A stretch of DNA of 64,000 bases. Origin: Pseudoalteromonas atlantica. GTDB lineage: Bacteria > Pseudomonadota > Gammaproteobacteria > Enterobacterales > Alteromonadaceae. Shown here piece by piece: positions 9,704-19,667 of this stretch (the first letter of the stretch is position 1; every line of letters starts with the position of its first letter). Position numbers and translations under genes: made by a program. The notes under the pieces are model-generated. The model saw only the letters and a list, made by a program, of their open reading frames with translations. It searched no databases and was not told the DNA's origin. The stretch covers positions 1-64,000 of the forward strand of contig BJUT01000020.1 of NCBI GenBank assembly GCA_007988745.1, written 5' to 3'.

Positions 9704-12160
9704 ATGTTAAAGCGCATTGGTTTAATTATGGGTGCTGTATTGCTAAGTATAGTTTTGCTTGGCTATATATTTCGTTTGCCACTATTACAATGGGCTGTAG
9801 CGCCTGAACTTGAAAAAGCAGGTGTTACCTTAAGCTGCTTAGATTTTTCGCTTACGAGTAAGTTAAATGTGCACGTACAAAAAGCCTGTTTAAGTTACCA
9901 AAATCAAGAGCTTGCTCTTACAGGTGTTACTGCTAATACTAAGCATGTTAAAGTTAAACACGCAGTACTTAATGTAAATCCATTTCCTCAAGGTAGTAAA
10001 ACAAGCACTGCTGCCACAATTTTAGATTTAGCGCTTCCTGAAAAAAGGCCAACAATTACAGTTGAGCATTTAACTATACACAGTGCGCTTTTAAAGCGTC
10101 CGCTAATGCTAAATATCACCGAGCCCACGCTTAACCAGTTTGTAGTCAATGGTGATTTAAACGCAAGCGCAACGCTTTACAATAATAAGGTACAAGGGCA
10201 GCTTAAAGTTAATGATGGATTATTGAAGCAACTACTTAAAACAGATAATGAGTTATTAAGTGGACTTAGCTTTAATGCAGCGCAGGCATTTAGCTTTAAC
10301 GGAGTAGAGGCAAGCCTTACTGGTGATTTACAAGCCCAGTATGACTATAAAATACAAAGCTGCGATATAACAAACAGCTCCAAAGGTGTGCTAAGTGCTA
10401 CCTATAATTTAAATAGCCAAAACCTTGAGCTTGACCCAAGCAAGCTTAAAAACAATGTAAAACTTAGTAATAACTGCCAATCTCTTATTCCTGAAAGTGC
10501 CTACAAGTCATTTGCTGTAAAGCAGCTTCCACTTAATTGGCAATGGGCTTTAGCTAAACCAATTAACTTTGCACATAACAACCTAACCTTACCGTTAATA
10601 ACGCTCAAAAGCGCAGAGCAAGCCAAGCAAAATATAGATATAACGTTTACAGATACGTTTATAAATACTGCTGCACCGTTACAAAGCGCCCGCACACAGC
10701 TAAAGGCACAGCTACATACGGATGAAATAGACGCTATAACGCTAAATACGCAGCTTAAAAACGCTCAATTAAGCGGTAATTACGATATTGCGCTTACCGC
10801 TTTGCCTGAATTTTTACCGGCTGAGGCTAATAATATTAAAGCCAAGGGGGACTTTACAGTCACTCAACTTATTGACTTTAAGCCAGAAGGTAGCGCACGT
10901 ATTGAGTTAAGCGTTGATAGCGCAGCTGCTTATGGCAGCACTCTTAACGGCTACACAGGTAACCTTGAAGCAAGTATGAATGAAAAGCTCGATGCAAAAG
11001 TAACGCTTAAAAGTAAGCTTAAAAGCGTGCAATACAACGAATATAAACTCACCGGTATTAATAACACCTTTAGTGCAAGGGCAAACTTAGGTGTGGGAGA
11101 GTTATTTGCTCACTTAAATGCAAGCACCCAAATAAATACACTCACTAGTCCAAATGTCGATTTAAATACTATAAACGTAACGTCAACTGGGCTGCAAAGT
11201 CGCGCGCTTAAAGCGTCTCATCATGTATTTGTAAATGGTGTTGAGCTGGTGGCCAATCACCATGTTTCAAAGGTAGCGCATCCGTTTGAAGTGATTATAC
11301 CGCAGCAAAGTGTGCTTTCGTTAAATTCAATCGTTAGCCAATTTGAACCGTTAGCTCAGCTAACCCAAGGAAAATTGGGTGGGCGTATAAGTGGTGATGT
11401 GAATTTACAAAAAGCAAATTTTACTTTAACGATGACTGATACCAGTGCACTGTATAACGACTACTTAGCTAATCAATTTAGTATGCAGCTAGGTGGGCAT
11501 TACGATTCAGGGCAGCTTAATGTTGCCCCTACTACCTTTAATCTTAATGAATTACGTGCAGGCGCTGTAGTTAAAAGTATCACGGGTAATATTAAAGTGA
11601 TTAATAATAGCGCGCAGGCCTTTGATGTTGAAGGCGATATTTTTGGTGGTAGATTTTCTTTAGATAAATACACGCTTTTAAAGCAACAGCAAACAGCTAA
11701 TGTTACGTTTGAAAATGTTGATGCCAGTAAATTAATAACGCTTGACGATAAGTCGGGTATTACCCTAACAGGTAGGCTAAAAGGGTCGTTGCCGTTTTAT
11801 TTTGATGACACAGGGGTTGAGGTAAAAAATGGCAGCCTAACCAATCAAGGCCAAGGGAAGCTTGTTATTAGTAATAACGAAGCGTTTGACGCTGTTATGC
11901 GCCAGCAACAAGAGTTACAACCTGTGCTTGGGTTGCTCAAAAACCTTGATATACAAAAACTTAATAGTACAGTAGCGCTTAAAAGTGATGGCTGGTTAAA
12001 CTTAGGTGTTAACTTACAAGGCTTTAATGAGCCAGAGCAGCAACAAGTTAACTTTAATTATAATCACGAAGAAAACGTGTTTACGTTGCTAAGAGCGCTT
12101 AGACTGAGCGACGAAATAACGCAAAAAGTTGAGCAGCAATACTCTAAAAAAGGAAACTAA
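9704..12160 (+). CDS. ydbH: YdbH-type intermembrane lipid-bridge protein
   Basis: The 818-residue protein has one N-terminal membrane anchor (about 5-25) followed by a long, beta-rich, repetitive periplasmic region without enzyme motifs. This matches YdbH, an AsmA-like protein of the TamB/YhdP group that in E. coli spans the periplasm and supports phospholipid movement to the outer membrane. The assignment is strengthened by the next two genes, which match YnbE and YdbL in the same order as in E. coli. AAGGAC just upstream supports the ATG at 9704. Its stop overlaps the ynbE start by one base. Confidence 0.85.
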   Translation: MLKRIGLIMGAVLLSIVLLGYIFRLPLLQWAVAPELEKAGVTLSCLDFSLTSKLNVHVQKACLSYQNQELALTGVTANTKHVKVKHAVLNVNPFPQGSKTSTAATILDLALPEKRPTITVEHLTIHSALLKRPLMLNITEPTLNQFVVNGDLNASATLYNNKVQGQLKVNDGLLKQLLKTDNELLSGLSFNAAQAFSFNGVEASLTGDLQAQYDYKIQSCDITNSSKGVLSATYNLNSQNLELDPSKLKNNVKLSNNCQSLIPESAYKSFAVKQLPLNWQWALAKPINFAHNNLTLPLITLKSAEQAKQNIDITFTDTFINTAAPLQSARTQLKAQLHTDEIDAITLNTQLKNAQLSGNYDIALTALPEFLPAEANNIKAKGDFTVTQLIDFKPEGSARIELSVDSAAAYGSTLNGYTGNLEASMNEKLDAKVTLKSKLKSVQYNEYKLTGINNTFSARANLGVGELFAHLNASTQINTLTSPNVDLNTINVTSTGLQSRALKASHHVFVNGVELVANHHVSKVAHPFEVIIPQQSVLSLNSIVSQFEPLAQLTQGKLGGRISGDVNLQKANFTLTMTDTSALYNDYLANQFSMQLGGHYDSGQLNVAPTTFNLNELRAGAVVKSITGNIKVINNSAQAFDVEGDIFGGRFSLDKYTLLKQQQTANVTFENVDASKLITLDDKSGITLTGRLKGSLPFYFDDTGVEVKNGSLTNQGQGKLVISNNEAFDAVMRQQQELQPVLGLLKNLDIQKLNSTVALKSDGWLNLGVNLQGFNEPEQQQVNFNYNHEENVFTLLRALRLSDEITQKVEQQYSKKGN

Positions 12161-12360
12161 TGGTGAAAAATTTGTTGAGCATTAAGGCCGTTATTGCACT
12201 TGCTGCTATTAGCGCTTTAAGCGCATGTACCCACAGAGTAGAGGTGGCAGCGAAAGAGCCGATAACGATCAATCTAAATGTAAAAGTAGATCACGAAATT
12301 CGAGTAAAAGTTGATAAAGAACTCGATAACTTATTCAGTGACGACAGTGAATTATTTTAG
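12160..12360 (+). CDS. ynbE: YnbE-type outer membrane lipoprotein
   Basis: A 66-residue lipoprotein with the box LSAC giving acylated Cys23. The mature part holds the EPITINLNVKVDHEIRVKVD-like strand pattern typical of YnbE. In E. coli, YnbE sits in the outer membrane and joins the C-terminal end of YdbH to complete the bridge. It is translationally coupled to ydbH (overlap of one base, ATGG after TAA) and 7 bases before the ydbL gene. Confidence 0.85.
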   Translation: MVKNLLSIKAVIALAAISALSACTHRVEVAAKEPITINLNVKVDHEIRVKVDKELDNLFSDDSELF

Positions 12361-12367
12361 GAGCTAA

Positions 12368-12700
12368 ATGATGACTATAAAAAATAAATTAAGTATTGCC
12401 ACTCTAGCAAGTGCGGTATGTTTGTCGTTTTCGGCGTGGGCTATTAGTTTAGATGATGCTAAAAACCAAGGCTTAGTGGGTGAAGATAGCTCAGGTTACT
12501 TAGGGCTTGTGGTACAAAACAGCGAGGCAAAAGCCGTGGTTGAGGAAATTAACGCTAAACGTAAAGCACAGTATTTAAAGTTGGCTAAAAAGAACGATTT
12601 ATCGCTGGCACAAGTAGAAGCACTCGCAGCAGCTAAAACAATCGAAAAGACCAAAAGTGGCCACTATATTGAAGTGAATGGTAACTGGGTTAAAAAGTAA
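12368..12700 (+). CDS. ydbL: YdbL-type periplasmic protein (DUF1318)
   Basis: A 110-residue protein with a signal peptide ending near AWA (about residue 25) and a DUF1318-like mature domain. In E. coli, YdbL modulates the YdbH-YnbE interaction. GGAG at 12360-12363 precedes tandem ATG codons at 12368 and 12371, so the first residue is uncertain by one. It is the last gene of the operon and ends before the hairpin at 12729. Confidence 0.85.
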   Translation: MMTIKNKLSIATLASAVCLSFSAWAISLDDAKNQGLVGEDSSGYLGLVVQNSEAKAVVEEINAKRKAQYLKLAKKNDLSLAQVEALAAAKTIEKTKSGHYIEVNGNWVKK

Positions 12701-12728
12701 TACAAGCAGCTAAACATATTACTTAAAA

Positions 12729-12756
12729 ACCGAGCGTTTAGGCGCTCGGTTTTTTT
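12729..12756. terminator. Terminator of ydbL, shared with the convergent gene
   Basis: Stem ACCGAGCG (12729-12736) and CGCTCGGT (12743-12750) is followed by a run of seven T on the plus strand. The stop codon of the convergent DUF1415 gene lies in the loop, and the A run on the left gives a T run in that direction too. Confidence 0.88.
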
Positions 12757-13286
12757 ATATTTGCTAAAAGTTGCTGCCAAAAGTCGAATCCTTTGCGCCT
12801 TGCAAGCTTTATATTGTGCTCTGGTATAGATTCAGGCTCGTTATAGTTATCAAGCGCTTCGCTCATACTCAGTTCGCGAATTAAATGCAGTGTAGGGTAG
12901 GGGGCTCGGTTAGTGTAATTTGCCGCATCATCTTCATCGCTGTCGGCAAACACGTAATCGGGATGAAAATTAGCAATTTGGTATTTACCTTCAAACCCTT
13001 GCGCTACCAGTAAGGCATTGGCTAAATCGACTAAATCTAAAAAGTCTTCAAAATCGCTAAAGCCGTTATCAAACAGTATTAATGTGGTTTCGCGCTCTGG
13101 GTTTTGATCAAGCTGCACACACTGCTCTAGCATGTCCATTACAGCGTCATCAATTTTTATTGCAGGGCTAAGCACATAATGAATACAGTTATTTTCTACT
13201 TCTTTACGGGCAAATGGGCAAAAATTATATTTTACAATAACGGATGATACCCACTCGCGGGTTTGGGCAATTGCTTGATGAGTCAT
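12738..13286 (-). CDS. DUF1415 family protein
   Basis: The 182-residue cytoplasmic protein has the DUF1415 signature near the N-terminus (a Trp-containing helix, then YNFCPFA at about 20-26) and the FHPDYVF block near 105-111. The function of the family is not established to my knowledge. The start overlaps the waaA stop by 4 bp (ATGA), so it is translated as the second gene of a waaA-DUF1415 pair. Confidence 0.85.
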   Translation of the reverse strand: MTHQAIAQTREWVSSVIVKYNFCPFARKEVENNCIHYVLSPAIKIDDAVMDMLEQCVQLDQNPERETTLILFDNGFSDFEDFLDLVDLANALLVAQGFEGKYQIANFHPDYVFADSDEDDAANYTNRAPYPTLHLIRELSMSEALDNYNEPESIPEHNIKLARRKGFDFWQQLLANIKKPSA

Positions 13287-14566
13287 GCTTTTGGCTCTAA
13301 ATACTGATTTATAATGGTTAATGTTTTTTCAATGGCGCCTTGGTTTTTTACTACACATTGCTGCGCTTTAATACCCAAGCTTTGGCACGCTTTGGTGTTT
13401 TGGCTTAAATTAATTAATTGTTTAGCAAGCTCATCGGTATTTTCAACAACGACAGCCCCTTTAAGTTTAATTAGCTCAGGGTAGATATGATCAAAATTAT
13501 ACGTGTGTGGGCCTGTAATAACACCAACCGAAAAAGCAGCAGCTTCAAGTGGGTTGTGCCCACCTCGGCGAATTAAACTACCGCCTATGTAACTTACATT
13601 CGCTGCGCCATATAAACACTGAAGTTCGCCCAGTGTATCAGCTAATAGTACCTGCTCGTTTTGATAGTTATTGTTGCTGCGACGACTAAAGCTAAGTGGG
13701 CTTTGAGTTAACTTATCGGCTACTTTATCAAATTGCTCTGGGTGACGCGGTGCTATAACTAAAAGTGCATTAGGGTATTTTTTTAATAGCTGCTGATGGG
13801 CGTTTAATATCATTTCGTGTTCAAGCGGGTGAGTGGAGCCTGCCACCCATACAAAACGTTCTTTGGTTTTATATTCGGCTTTAAGATTTGCTACTTTAGT
13901 TAGTTGCTCATTGCTTGGTGTAATGTCGAACTTTATTGAGCCTGTAACATGGCTTTTTGAAGGGGGTAAACCAAGTTCAATAAAGCGCTTAGCATCATTT
14001 TTATTATGACTTGCAAGCACTGAAATTGAACGCATAATTATATGCGTTAACCCTGCCACCTTTTGATACCCCTGTTGCGATTTTTCGCTTAGGCGAGCAT
14101 TAAGCACTAATACCGGTATATTCTTTTTATGGCTTATTGCCATTAAATTAGGCCACAGTTCAGTTTCTAAAATACACAGTGCTTGTGGATTTACGCGCTT
14201 TAAAAATCGAGCGCTCGAACCTGCAAAGTCTATAGGTAAATAACAACACGCCACGTTATTTTTAAATTGTTCACTAATTTGCGCACGCCCGGTAGGAGTA
14301 TTGCAAGTAATAAGTATATTAAGCTGCGGGTGTTGTTTTTGCAGTGCTTTAATCAGTGGCGTTGCAGCAAGGACCTCACCTACAGAAGCGCAGTGGAACA
14401 CAACCGGTTTAGCGCTATTATTAAATAAGTGTTTGCTAATAAAACCAAAGCGCTCTTTAAAGTGCGCGCGGTAGCCTTTATTTTTTTCACCTCTTAGTAC
14501 ATACAAGTAAAATACAATCAGTGGGCTAATTAAAATTAAAGCGAGTGAGTAAAAAATGCGTGCCAT
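13283..14566 (-). CDS. waaA: 3-deoxy-D-manno-octulosonic acid (Kdo) transferase
   Basis: Transfers Kdo from CMP-Kdo to lipid A precursor at the inner face of the inner membrane. The 427-residue protein has an N-terminal membrane anchor (about 5-24), the ERFG motif with the likely catalytic Glu38, the HCASVGE block near 58-64 and the LETELWPN block in the acceptor domain, then a GT-B C-terminal domain. Because a Kdo kinase gene (kdkA, 20729-21457) is in the same region, I infer that it adds one Kdo, as in Haemophilus and Vibrio, but the number cannot be read from sequence. Confidence 0.94.
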   Translation of the reverse strand: MARIFYSLALILISPLIVFYLYVLRGEKNKGYRAHFKERFGFISKHLFNNSAKPVVFHCASVGEVLAATPLIKALQKQHPQLNILITCNTPTGRAQISEQFKNNVACCYLPIDFAGSSARFLKRVNPQALCILETELWPNLMAISHKKNIPVLVLNARLSEKSQQGYQKVAGLTHIIMRSISVLASHNKNDAKRFIELGLPPSKSHVTGSIKFDITPSNEQLTKVANLKAEYKTKERFVWVAGSTHPLEHEMILNAHQQLLKKYPNALLVIAPRHPEQFDKVADKLTQSPLSFSRRSNNNYQNEQVLLADTLGELQCLYGAANVSYIGGSLIRRGGHNPLEAAAFSVGVITGPHTYNFDHIYPELIKLKGAVVVENTDELAKQLINLSQNTKACQSLGIKAQQCVVKNQGAIEKTLTIINQYLEPKA

Positions 14567-14748
14567 ACTGAACTTTTATTAAGGTAAGTGGCGCTAGTTT
14601 AACGCGAAAGTGATAATTTCTGAACATGTGAAGCACTAAATTATAATTCAGTTCAGCTATATTCCCATAAAATACACACAACTAAATAAAACTATGGAAT
14701 AATGGATTTAATTTTTTCCTGCCATTTCAGTTCCTAGAGGAATTTTTC

Positions 14749-15339
14749 ATGTCAATTATCGATTCTGTGGCAACAAGCTACGTTGAAAGTTTAAACCGTC
14801 ATCAAGCCTTATTTGAAACGATGGAGGCTTATCATCAAGAGTCTATGCAATTATTAGAAGCGTGCCACAGTGCATTGCAAGCTGGTGGTAAGGTTATTTG
14901 GTTTGGCAACGGCGGAAGTGCTGCCGATGCACAGCATTTAGCTGCCGAATTTGTTGTGCGTTATAAGTTAGAGCGTGGCCCGCTTGCCTCTATGGCGCTG
15001 ACCACAGATACCTCAATACTGACTGCACACAGTAACGACTACCACTTTGATACGGTATTTGAACGCCAAGTTCAGGCTTTATGTAAACCGGAAGATTTAG
15101 TGATTGGTTTAACAACCTCAGGTACCAGCGCCAATATTAATTTAGCACTGGAAGCGGCTAACAAGATTGGCGCGTTTACGGTTGCCTTAACTGGACGCGA
15201 GGGCGGTAAAGTAAAAGACATTGCTAAATTGCCCATTATTATAAAAAATGATGAAACAGCCCGTATCCAAGAGGCACATATGTTTATTGGCCATTGGTTA
15301 TGTGAAGCTATTGATATGGTTGTTGCGGAGCAGCAGTAA
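14749..15339 (+). CDS. gmhA: Phosphoheptose isomerase
   Basis: Converts sedoheptulose 7-phosphate to D-glycero-D-manno-heptose 7-phosphate, the first step of ADP-heptose synthesis. The 196-residue SIS-domain protein has [12 protein letters not shown] near 52-63, LTTSGTS near 120-126 and the C-terminal [12 protein letters not shown] helix with conserved Glu and His. DiaA is a close relative, but one-base overlap with hldE and the heptose genes nearby favour GmhA. A GAGGAA ribosome site is present upstream. Confidence 0.88.
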   Translation: MSIIDSVATSYVESLNRHQALFETMEAYHQESMQLLEACHSALQAGGKVIWFGNGGSAADAQHLAAEFVVRYKLERGPLASMALTTDTSILTAHSNDYHFDTVFERQVQALCKPEDLVIGLTTSGTSANINLALEAANKIGAFTVALTGREGGKVKDIAKLPIIIKNDETARIQEAHMFIGHWLCEAIDMVVAEQQ

Positions 15340-16778
15340 TGGATTTATCGCTATTAAAAAACTTATCTAAAGCGCGTATTTTAGTTGTCGGCGATGTCAT
15401 GCTAGACCGATACTGGTATGGCGATACAGGGCGTATTTCGCCTGAGGCCCCAGTACCCGTTGTTAAAGTAAGCAAGTTTGAAGATAAAGCGGGTGGCGCT
15501 GCAAATGTTGCAAAAAACATTGCTAGGCTTGATGCCAAAGTGGGCTTACTTGGTTTAATTGGTGAAGATGAAAGCGGGCAAATCTTAGAAACCATTTTAA
15601 AGGGTGAAAAAATACATTCACAGCTTGTTAGTGTATGCGATTTACCCACTATTTCTAAAATGCGTGTAATTAGCCGCCATCAACAACTTGTGCGCCTAGA
15701 TTTAGAAGAGACCTTTAGCGAGCAGCATAGCCAGTTGTTATTAAACCGTTTAGAGCTGGTGCTTGATGATTACGACTTTGTGGTATTTTCTGATTACAGC
15801 AAAGGCTCGCTGAGCTTGATTAAAGAAATGGTTAGCGTTGCTAAAGCAGCGGGTAAAACCGTGCTTATAGACCCTAAATCGCCCGACTTACACTTATACG
15901 AAGGCGCAGACTATATTACCCCTAATTTACATGAATTTAATTTGGCTGGGGGGAAAACAGGCTCTGAAGAAATATTAGCACAAAGCGCGCGTGAGCTAAT
16001 TAGTAAAAATGGTATTAAAGCCATGCTACTTACACGCTCTGAGCAAGGTATGTCATTAATTAACGCTGATGAAAAACACGACTTTGCAGCGCAGCAGCTA
16101 GAAGTAAGTGATGTAACTGGCGCAGGCGATACTGTTATAGCCACGCTTGCGGTGATGCTCGGGGCAGGTATGGAGCCTAAAGATGCGGTAGAAATTGCTA
16201 ATTTAGCCGCAGGCATTGTAGTAAGTAAGTTGGGGGCGGCAACGGTTTCACCAGAAGAGCTTAGCCAAAAGCTTGGCCAATACTTACACACCAATGGCGA
16301 GCACTACCAAACTCCGTTTGACGATGTGCTGCAACATATTGAGTTTGCTAAACAAAATGGCGAAACGATAGTGTTTACCAATGGCTGTTTTGATATTTTA
16401 CACGCAGGCCACGTACGCTATTTAGCCCAAGCCAAAGCGCGTGGAGATAGACTCGTTGTTGGTTTAAATAATGATGATTCAATTACGCGTTTAAAAGGCC
16501 CTGAGCGCCCTATAAATCCGCTTGATGAGCGCGCAATGGTATTAAGTGCACTCGCCTCTGTAGATTGGGTAATTCCCTTTGGCAGCGCGGACGAAAACGA
16601 CACACCTGCTAAATTAATTGAGCAAATAAGCCCCGATATTTTAGTTAAAGGTGGTGATTACACGGTAGAGCAAATAGCTGGCGCCGATCATGTGCTACGC
16701 CATGGCGGCAAAGTAGAAGTGCTGACATTTTTAGATGGTTGTTCAACCTCTAAGGTGATTAGCAAAATAAAGCAGTAA
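15339..16778 (+). CDS. hldE: Bifunctional heptose kinase/adenylyltransferase
   Basis: Makes heptose 1,7-bisphosphate and later ADP-heptose. The 479-residue fusion matches E. coli HldE: residues 1 to about 318 form a ribokinase-like kinase ending with the DVTGAGDT catalytic motif near 258-265, and about 344-479 form a nucleotidyltransferase with FTNGCFD and the LHAGH nucleotide-binding motif. It follows gmhA by one-base overlap and ends at a strong terminator. The intermediate phosphatase gmhB lies at 22640. Confidence 0.96.
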   Translation: MDLSLLKNLSKARILVVGDVMLDRYWYGDTGRISPEAPVPVVKVSKFEDKAGGAANVAKNIARLDAKVGLLGLIGEDESGQILETILKGEKIHSQLVSVCDLPTISKMRVISRHQQLVRLDLEETFSEQHSQLLLNRLELVLDDYDFVVFSDYSKGSLSLIKEMVSVAKAAGKTVLIDPKSPDLHLYEGADYITPNLHEFNLAGGKTGSEEILAQSARELISKNGIKAMLLTRSEQGMSLINADEKHDFAAQQLEVSDVTGAGDTVIATLAVMLGAGMEPKDAVEIANLAAGIVVSKLGAATVSPEELSQKLGQYLHTNGEHYQTPFDDVLQHIEFAKQNGETIVFTNGCFDILHAGHVRYLAQAKARGDRLVVGLNNDDSITRLKGPERPINPLDERAMVLSALASVDWVIPFGSADENDTPAKLIEQISPDILVKGGDYTVEQIAGADHVLRHGGKVEVLTFLDGCSTSKVISKIKQ

Positions 16779-16794
16779 TATTTGCTGATTAAAT

Positions 16795-16831
16795 AAAAAA
16801 GGGTTGAAAACGCAGTTTTCAACCCTTTTTT
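16795..16831 (+). terminator. hldE terminator
   Basis: An 11-bp stem GGGTTGAAAAC (16801-16811) and GTTTTCAACCC (16815-16825) is flanked by A and T runs. It may also serve the convergent gene at 16877-18424. Confidence 0.92.
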
Positions 16832-16876
16832 GTTATAAATAGCTGGCATTTAAAATGCTATTTTTAAATATACGGT

Positions 16877-18424
16877 TTAAAAATTATATTCGTACTTAGC
16901 AAACGCTGATGTGTCGTTTTCTGCGCCATCGTTGTTTGATGCAAAAGCGCCCAGCGTTAAGCGCCCACCCATAGCCAGCTGCCTGTAGCGTAGCTCAACT
17001 TGTTTTGAGTTATAACCGGTTTTGGTAATTGTATTACCTAAATCGGGGTTACTAGGGTAACGGTCAAGATTATCGCTGTTGTAATCTACACTACGTAGTT
17101 TTACTTGCCAGTCATCGCCATTTGAAAGCTGACCTAAAAGTGTTAATACCACTGACTGTGCATCATTATCAAAGGTTGAGCCAATAGTGCGGCCGTGGTA
17201 ACGATAGCCCGATTTATAATCGGAGTGTTCGTAGTAGCAGTTTTCACTGGTTGATTCGGCCGAGCACGATACACCTGTATCTATGTATTCAACGTTAACG
17301 AGCACATTTTGATTGTAAATGCGCTGCGTAGTTTGTACGCCAAATAAGTACGCTCTGTCGGCTGGTTTGAATTGCGAGCTGGCATCTTCGCCAATTGTAC
17401 TTGCGTAGATTGCATACGGGTGACTAAATAAAGTGTCAGACCAACGCACATCTATGCCTGCAAGCTGATTACCAATTTTAGACTCCAGTGAGCTATCACA
17501 ATTTTCATTGCCATCAATACAATTAGTTTGCCCAGTAATAACATCAATAAAGTCACCTGCTGAGCTTGGTTGGCCTTCACCGGCCCACTGCGCAGACCAA
17601 CTTAAAGCAATTTCAAGCTGTTGCATCGGGCGAAAGTTAACACGGCTGCTCCAAAGCAGCGCATCAGGAATAACACGGGTCGATTCTAACTTTGCCATTT
17701 GCGCGGTAAAGCTCCATTGCCCGAGCCAACTTAACCAAGGCGTTTCAAACGCTGTGCTTTGCTCACGGGTTACACTTAGTGCCGGCAGTGGCTTTGCATT
17801 ACCCGACATAATTAAACTGTTATCAACACCTGGGCCCCAAAACTGCTCTACGGCACCGGCTCTAAAAATCCAATTGCCCAAGCGGTAGGCTAAGTAGCTA
17901 TCGTCAAATGAGGTATCGTTACAATCTTCAAGTGCTTGTTCGTTAGTGGCTATATCATCGGTTGTTTTGCCATCAACTAAGCATTGTTTACCATCGTTTC
18001 GGTAATTAATGGCTACCTTCGCCGCAAAGTTATCGCCAAGGTAGGCGTAGGCCGCAGAAAGCTCAGATTCTTGTGTGTTGGTTGCCCCAAAGCTGGTGGC
18101 TATAATTGGGTCTGATACGGCAAGCGCTGAGAGTTGTACACTGTGCGAGCTACTGTTTTCTGACTTATAACGATGTTTTACACGAAGCAGTGCATCTTGC
18201 AGGCTGGGAGATAAAAGTTCAAGCTTGCTCGATTCTAGCTCGCCAATAAAGCTTTTCCACATTAGCGGGTAGGTGGTTACAGGCGCTAAAATAACACCGG
18301 CATCGGCCAGTTGTTGAATGTCGGCTCGTAGACCGTAATCGTCTGGCTTTACCCAGGGCTCTGCTGTTACTGATGCGCTTATAGCGCAAAAAAGAGAAGA
18401 AAGTAGAAAGATTCTGTTTCGCAA
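16877..18424 (-). CDS. Wzi-like capsule assembly outer membrane protein
   Basis: A 515-residue protein with a signal peptide cleaved near residue 21 (VTA/EP), a soluble N-terminal helical part (about 25-75) and a long series of amphipathic strands ending in the aromatic C-terminus EYNF, as in outer membrane beta-barrels. The pattern and length fit the Wzi family, whose members retain group 1 capsule on the cell surface. No wza/wzc/wzy genes are in this window, so what polymer it holds is unknown. It is divergent from the glycosyltransferase pair at 18594. Confidence 0.75.
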   Translation of the reverse strand: MRNRIFLLSSLFCAISASVTAEPWVKPDDYGLRADIQQLADAGVILAPVTTYPLMWKSFIGELESSKLELLSPSLQDALLRVKHRYKSENSSSHSVQLSALAVSDPIIATSFGATNTQESELSAAYAYLGDNFAAKVAINYRNDGKQCLVDGKTTDDIATNEQALEDCNDTSFDDSYLAYRLGNWIFRAGAVEQFWGPGVDNSLIMSGNAKPLPALSVTREQSTAFETPWLSWLGQWSFTAQMAKLESTRVIPDALLWSSRVNFRPMQQLEIALSWSAQWAGEGQPSSAGDFIDVITGQTNCIDGNENCDSSLESKIGNQLAGIDVRWSDTLFSHPYAIYASTIGEDASSQFKPADRAYLFGVQTTQRIYNQNVLVNVEYIDTGVSCSAESTSENCYYEHSDYKSGYRYHGRTIGSTFDNDAQSVVLTLLGQLSNGDDWQVKLRSVDYNSDNLDRYPSNPDLGNTITKTGYNSKQVELRYRQLAMGGRLTLGAFASNNDGAENDTSAFAKYEYNF

Positions 18425-18593
18425 AGTTCAGATCCTTGTGATTAAGATTGCGGCTAAGTTTACCAATCTAACATGGCTATTGCAGTAAATAATCTATTTT
18501 AGGGCGTTAAATTTGTGTATAAAAATGTAACCTAGCTATCGTAAAAACAATGGGATTGATATACTGCTGCGCAAATAGGAAATAGAGAATGCA

Positions 18594-19667
18594 ATGAGCA
18601 ACAAACGACTTTTATTTATACCCGTATCATCGCCACAAGGAATAGGTGAATACATGCGCTCGTTGTTGCTAGCCCAAAGCCTTGAGAGTGAATGTCTAGG
18701 TTCACTTACCATCCATTTTGTTTTAAATAAACACACGAACTACGCTAAAAACTGCCCATATGATACCACCTTGCTTGAGCGCTCTGCGACTAAAGAGCGC
18801 GATAAAGTGTGTGAAGTTATAGCCGATTTTAAACCTGACATTGTAATATTTGATTGTGCAGGGCGCGCTGCTCACATGAAAGCTGCAAAAAAAGTGGGTG
18901 CCAAAGTGGTGTTTATTTCTCAGCATGCGAAAAAGCGAGCGAAGGGCTTAAAACTTAACCGTATCAACTTAATTGATAGCCATTGGGTGGTACAGCCCGA
19001 TTACTGCATTGAACCTCTGAGCTGGGCTGAAAAAGCTAAAATAGATATGTTTTCTTTAGCTATGCCTAAAAATGTGGGCCCTTACATAGCATTTTCATCA
19101 GCGTGTGATACCAAACAGGTGTTAAAAAAATATCAGCTTGATGAACAAGGCTACTTTATTGTGAGTGCAGGCTCTGGTGGTCATGTGCTAGATAATCAAA
19201 ACTGTGCAGATGTATTTTTTGCTGCCGCAGAGCAAATTTCATTGCAAACAGGGTTAAAGGCGGTGGTGGTATTTGGCCCTAATTATAATAAAGCGTTGCC
19301 AGTATCAAATACGGTTATAAATTTGGATACGTTAGAAAATAGTGAGTTTTTGTCGCTTATGGAGCAAGCTAAATTTGCATTGTTAAGTGCTGGCGACACG
19401 CTATTGCAGGCGGTTGCTGTTAAAACGCCTGCTGTGGCATGCGCTATATCAAAAGATCAAACACAGCGCCTAGCAAGCTGCGCCACAACTGGCGTGGTAA
19501 TTAAAGCAAACTTTGAGATTGAAGACATAATAAATAAAGCCAGCGCTTTACTAATAGAGCCGCATTTTAACCAGCTACTAGAAAAATATTCTTTGCTTGA
19601 AAGCGCGCATAGCTATGAAGAAATAACGCAAGGGGTTAAAAGCATGCTGATGGTTGCCGATAGATGA
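18594..19667 (+). CDS. GT-B fold glycosyltransferase, MurG/PseG-like
   Basis: The 357-residue protein has an N-terminal VSSPQGIGEYMRSL-type loop and a C-terminal half with LLSAGDTLLQAVAVKTPAVAC and a following KDQ, resembling the nucleotide-sugar binding region of MurG/GT28 and PseG. Donor and acceptor cannot be told from sequence. It overlaps the next glycosyltransferase by 4 bp and is probably co-translated with it. The neighbouring core and capsule genes suggest a role in surface polysaccharide. Confidence 0.65.
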   Translation: MSNKRLLFIPVSSPQGIGEYMRSLLLAQSLESECLGSLTIHFVLNKHTNYAKNCPYDTTLLERSATKERDKVCEVIADFKPDIVIFDCAGRAAHMKAAKKVGAKVVFISQHAKKRAKGLKLNRINLIDSHWVVQPDYCIEPLSWAEKAKIDMFSLAMPKNVGPYIAFSSACDTKQVLKKYQLDEQGYFIVSAGSGGHVLDNQNCADVFFAAAEQISLQTGLKAVVVFGPNYNKALPVSNTVINLDTLENSEFLSLMEQAKFALLSAGDTLLQAVAVKTPAVACAISKDQTQRLASCATTGVVIKANFEIEDIINKASALLIEPHFNQLLEKYSLLESAHSYEEITQGVKSMLMVADR

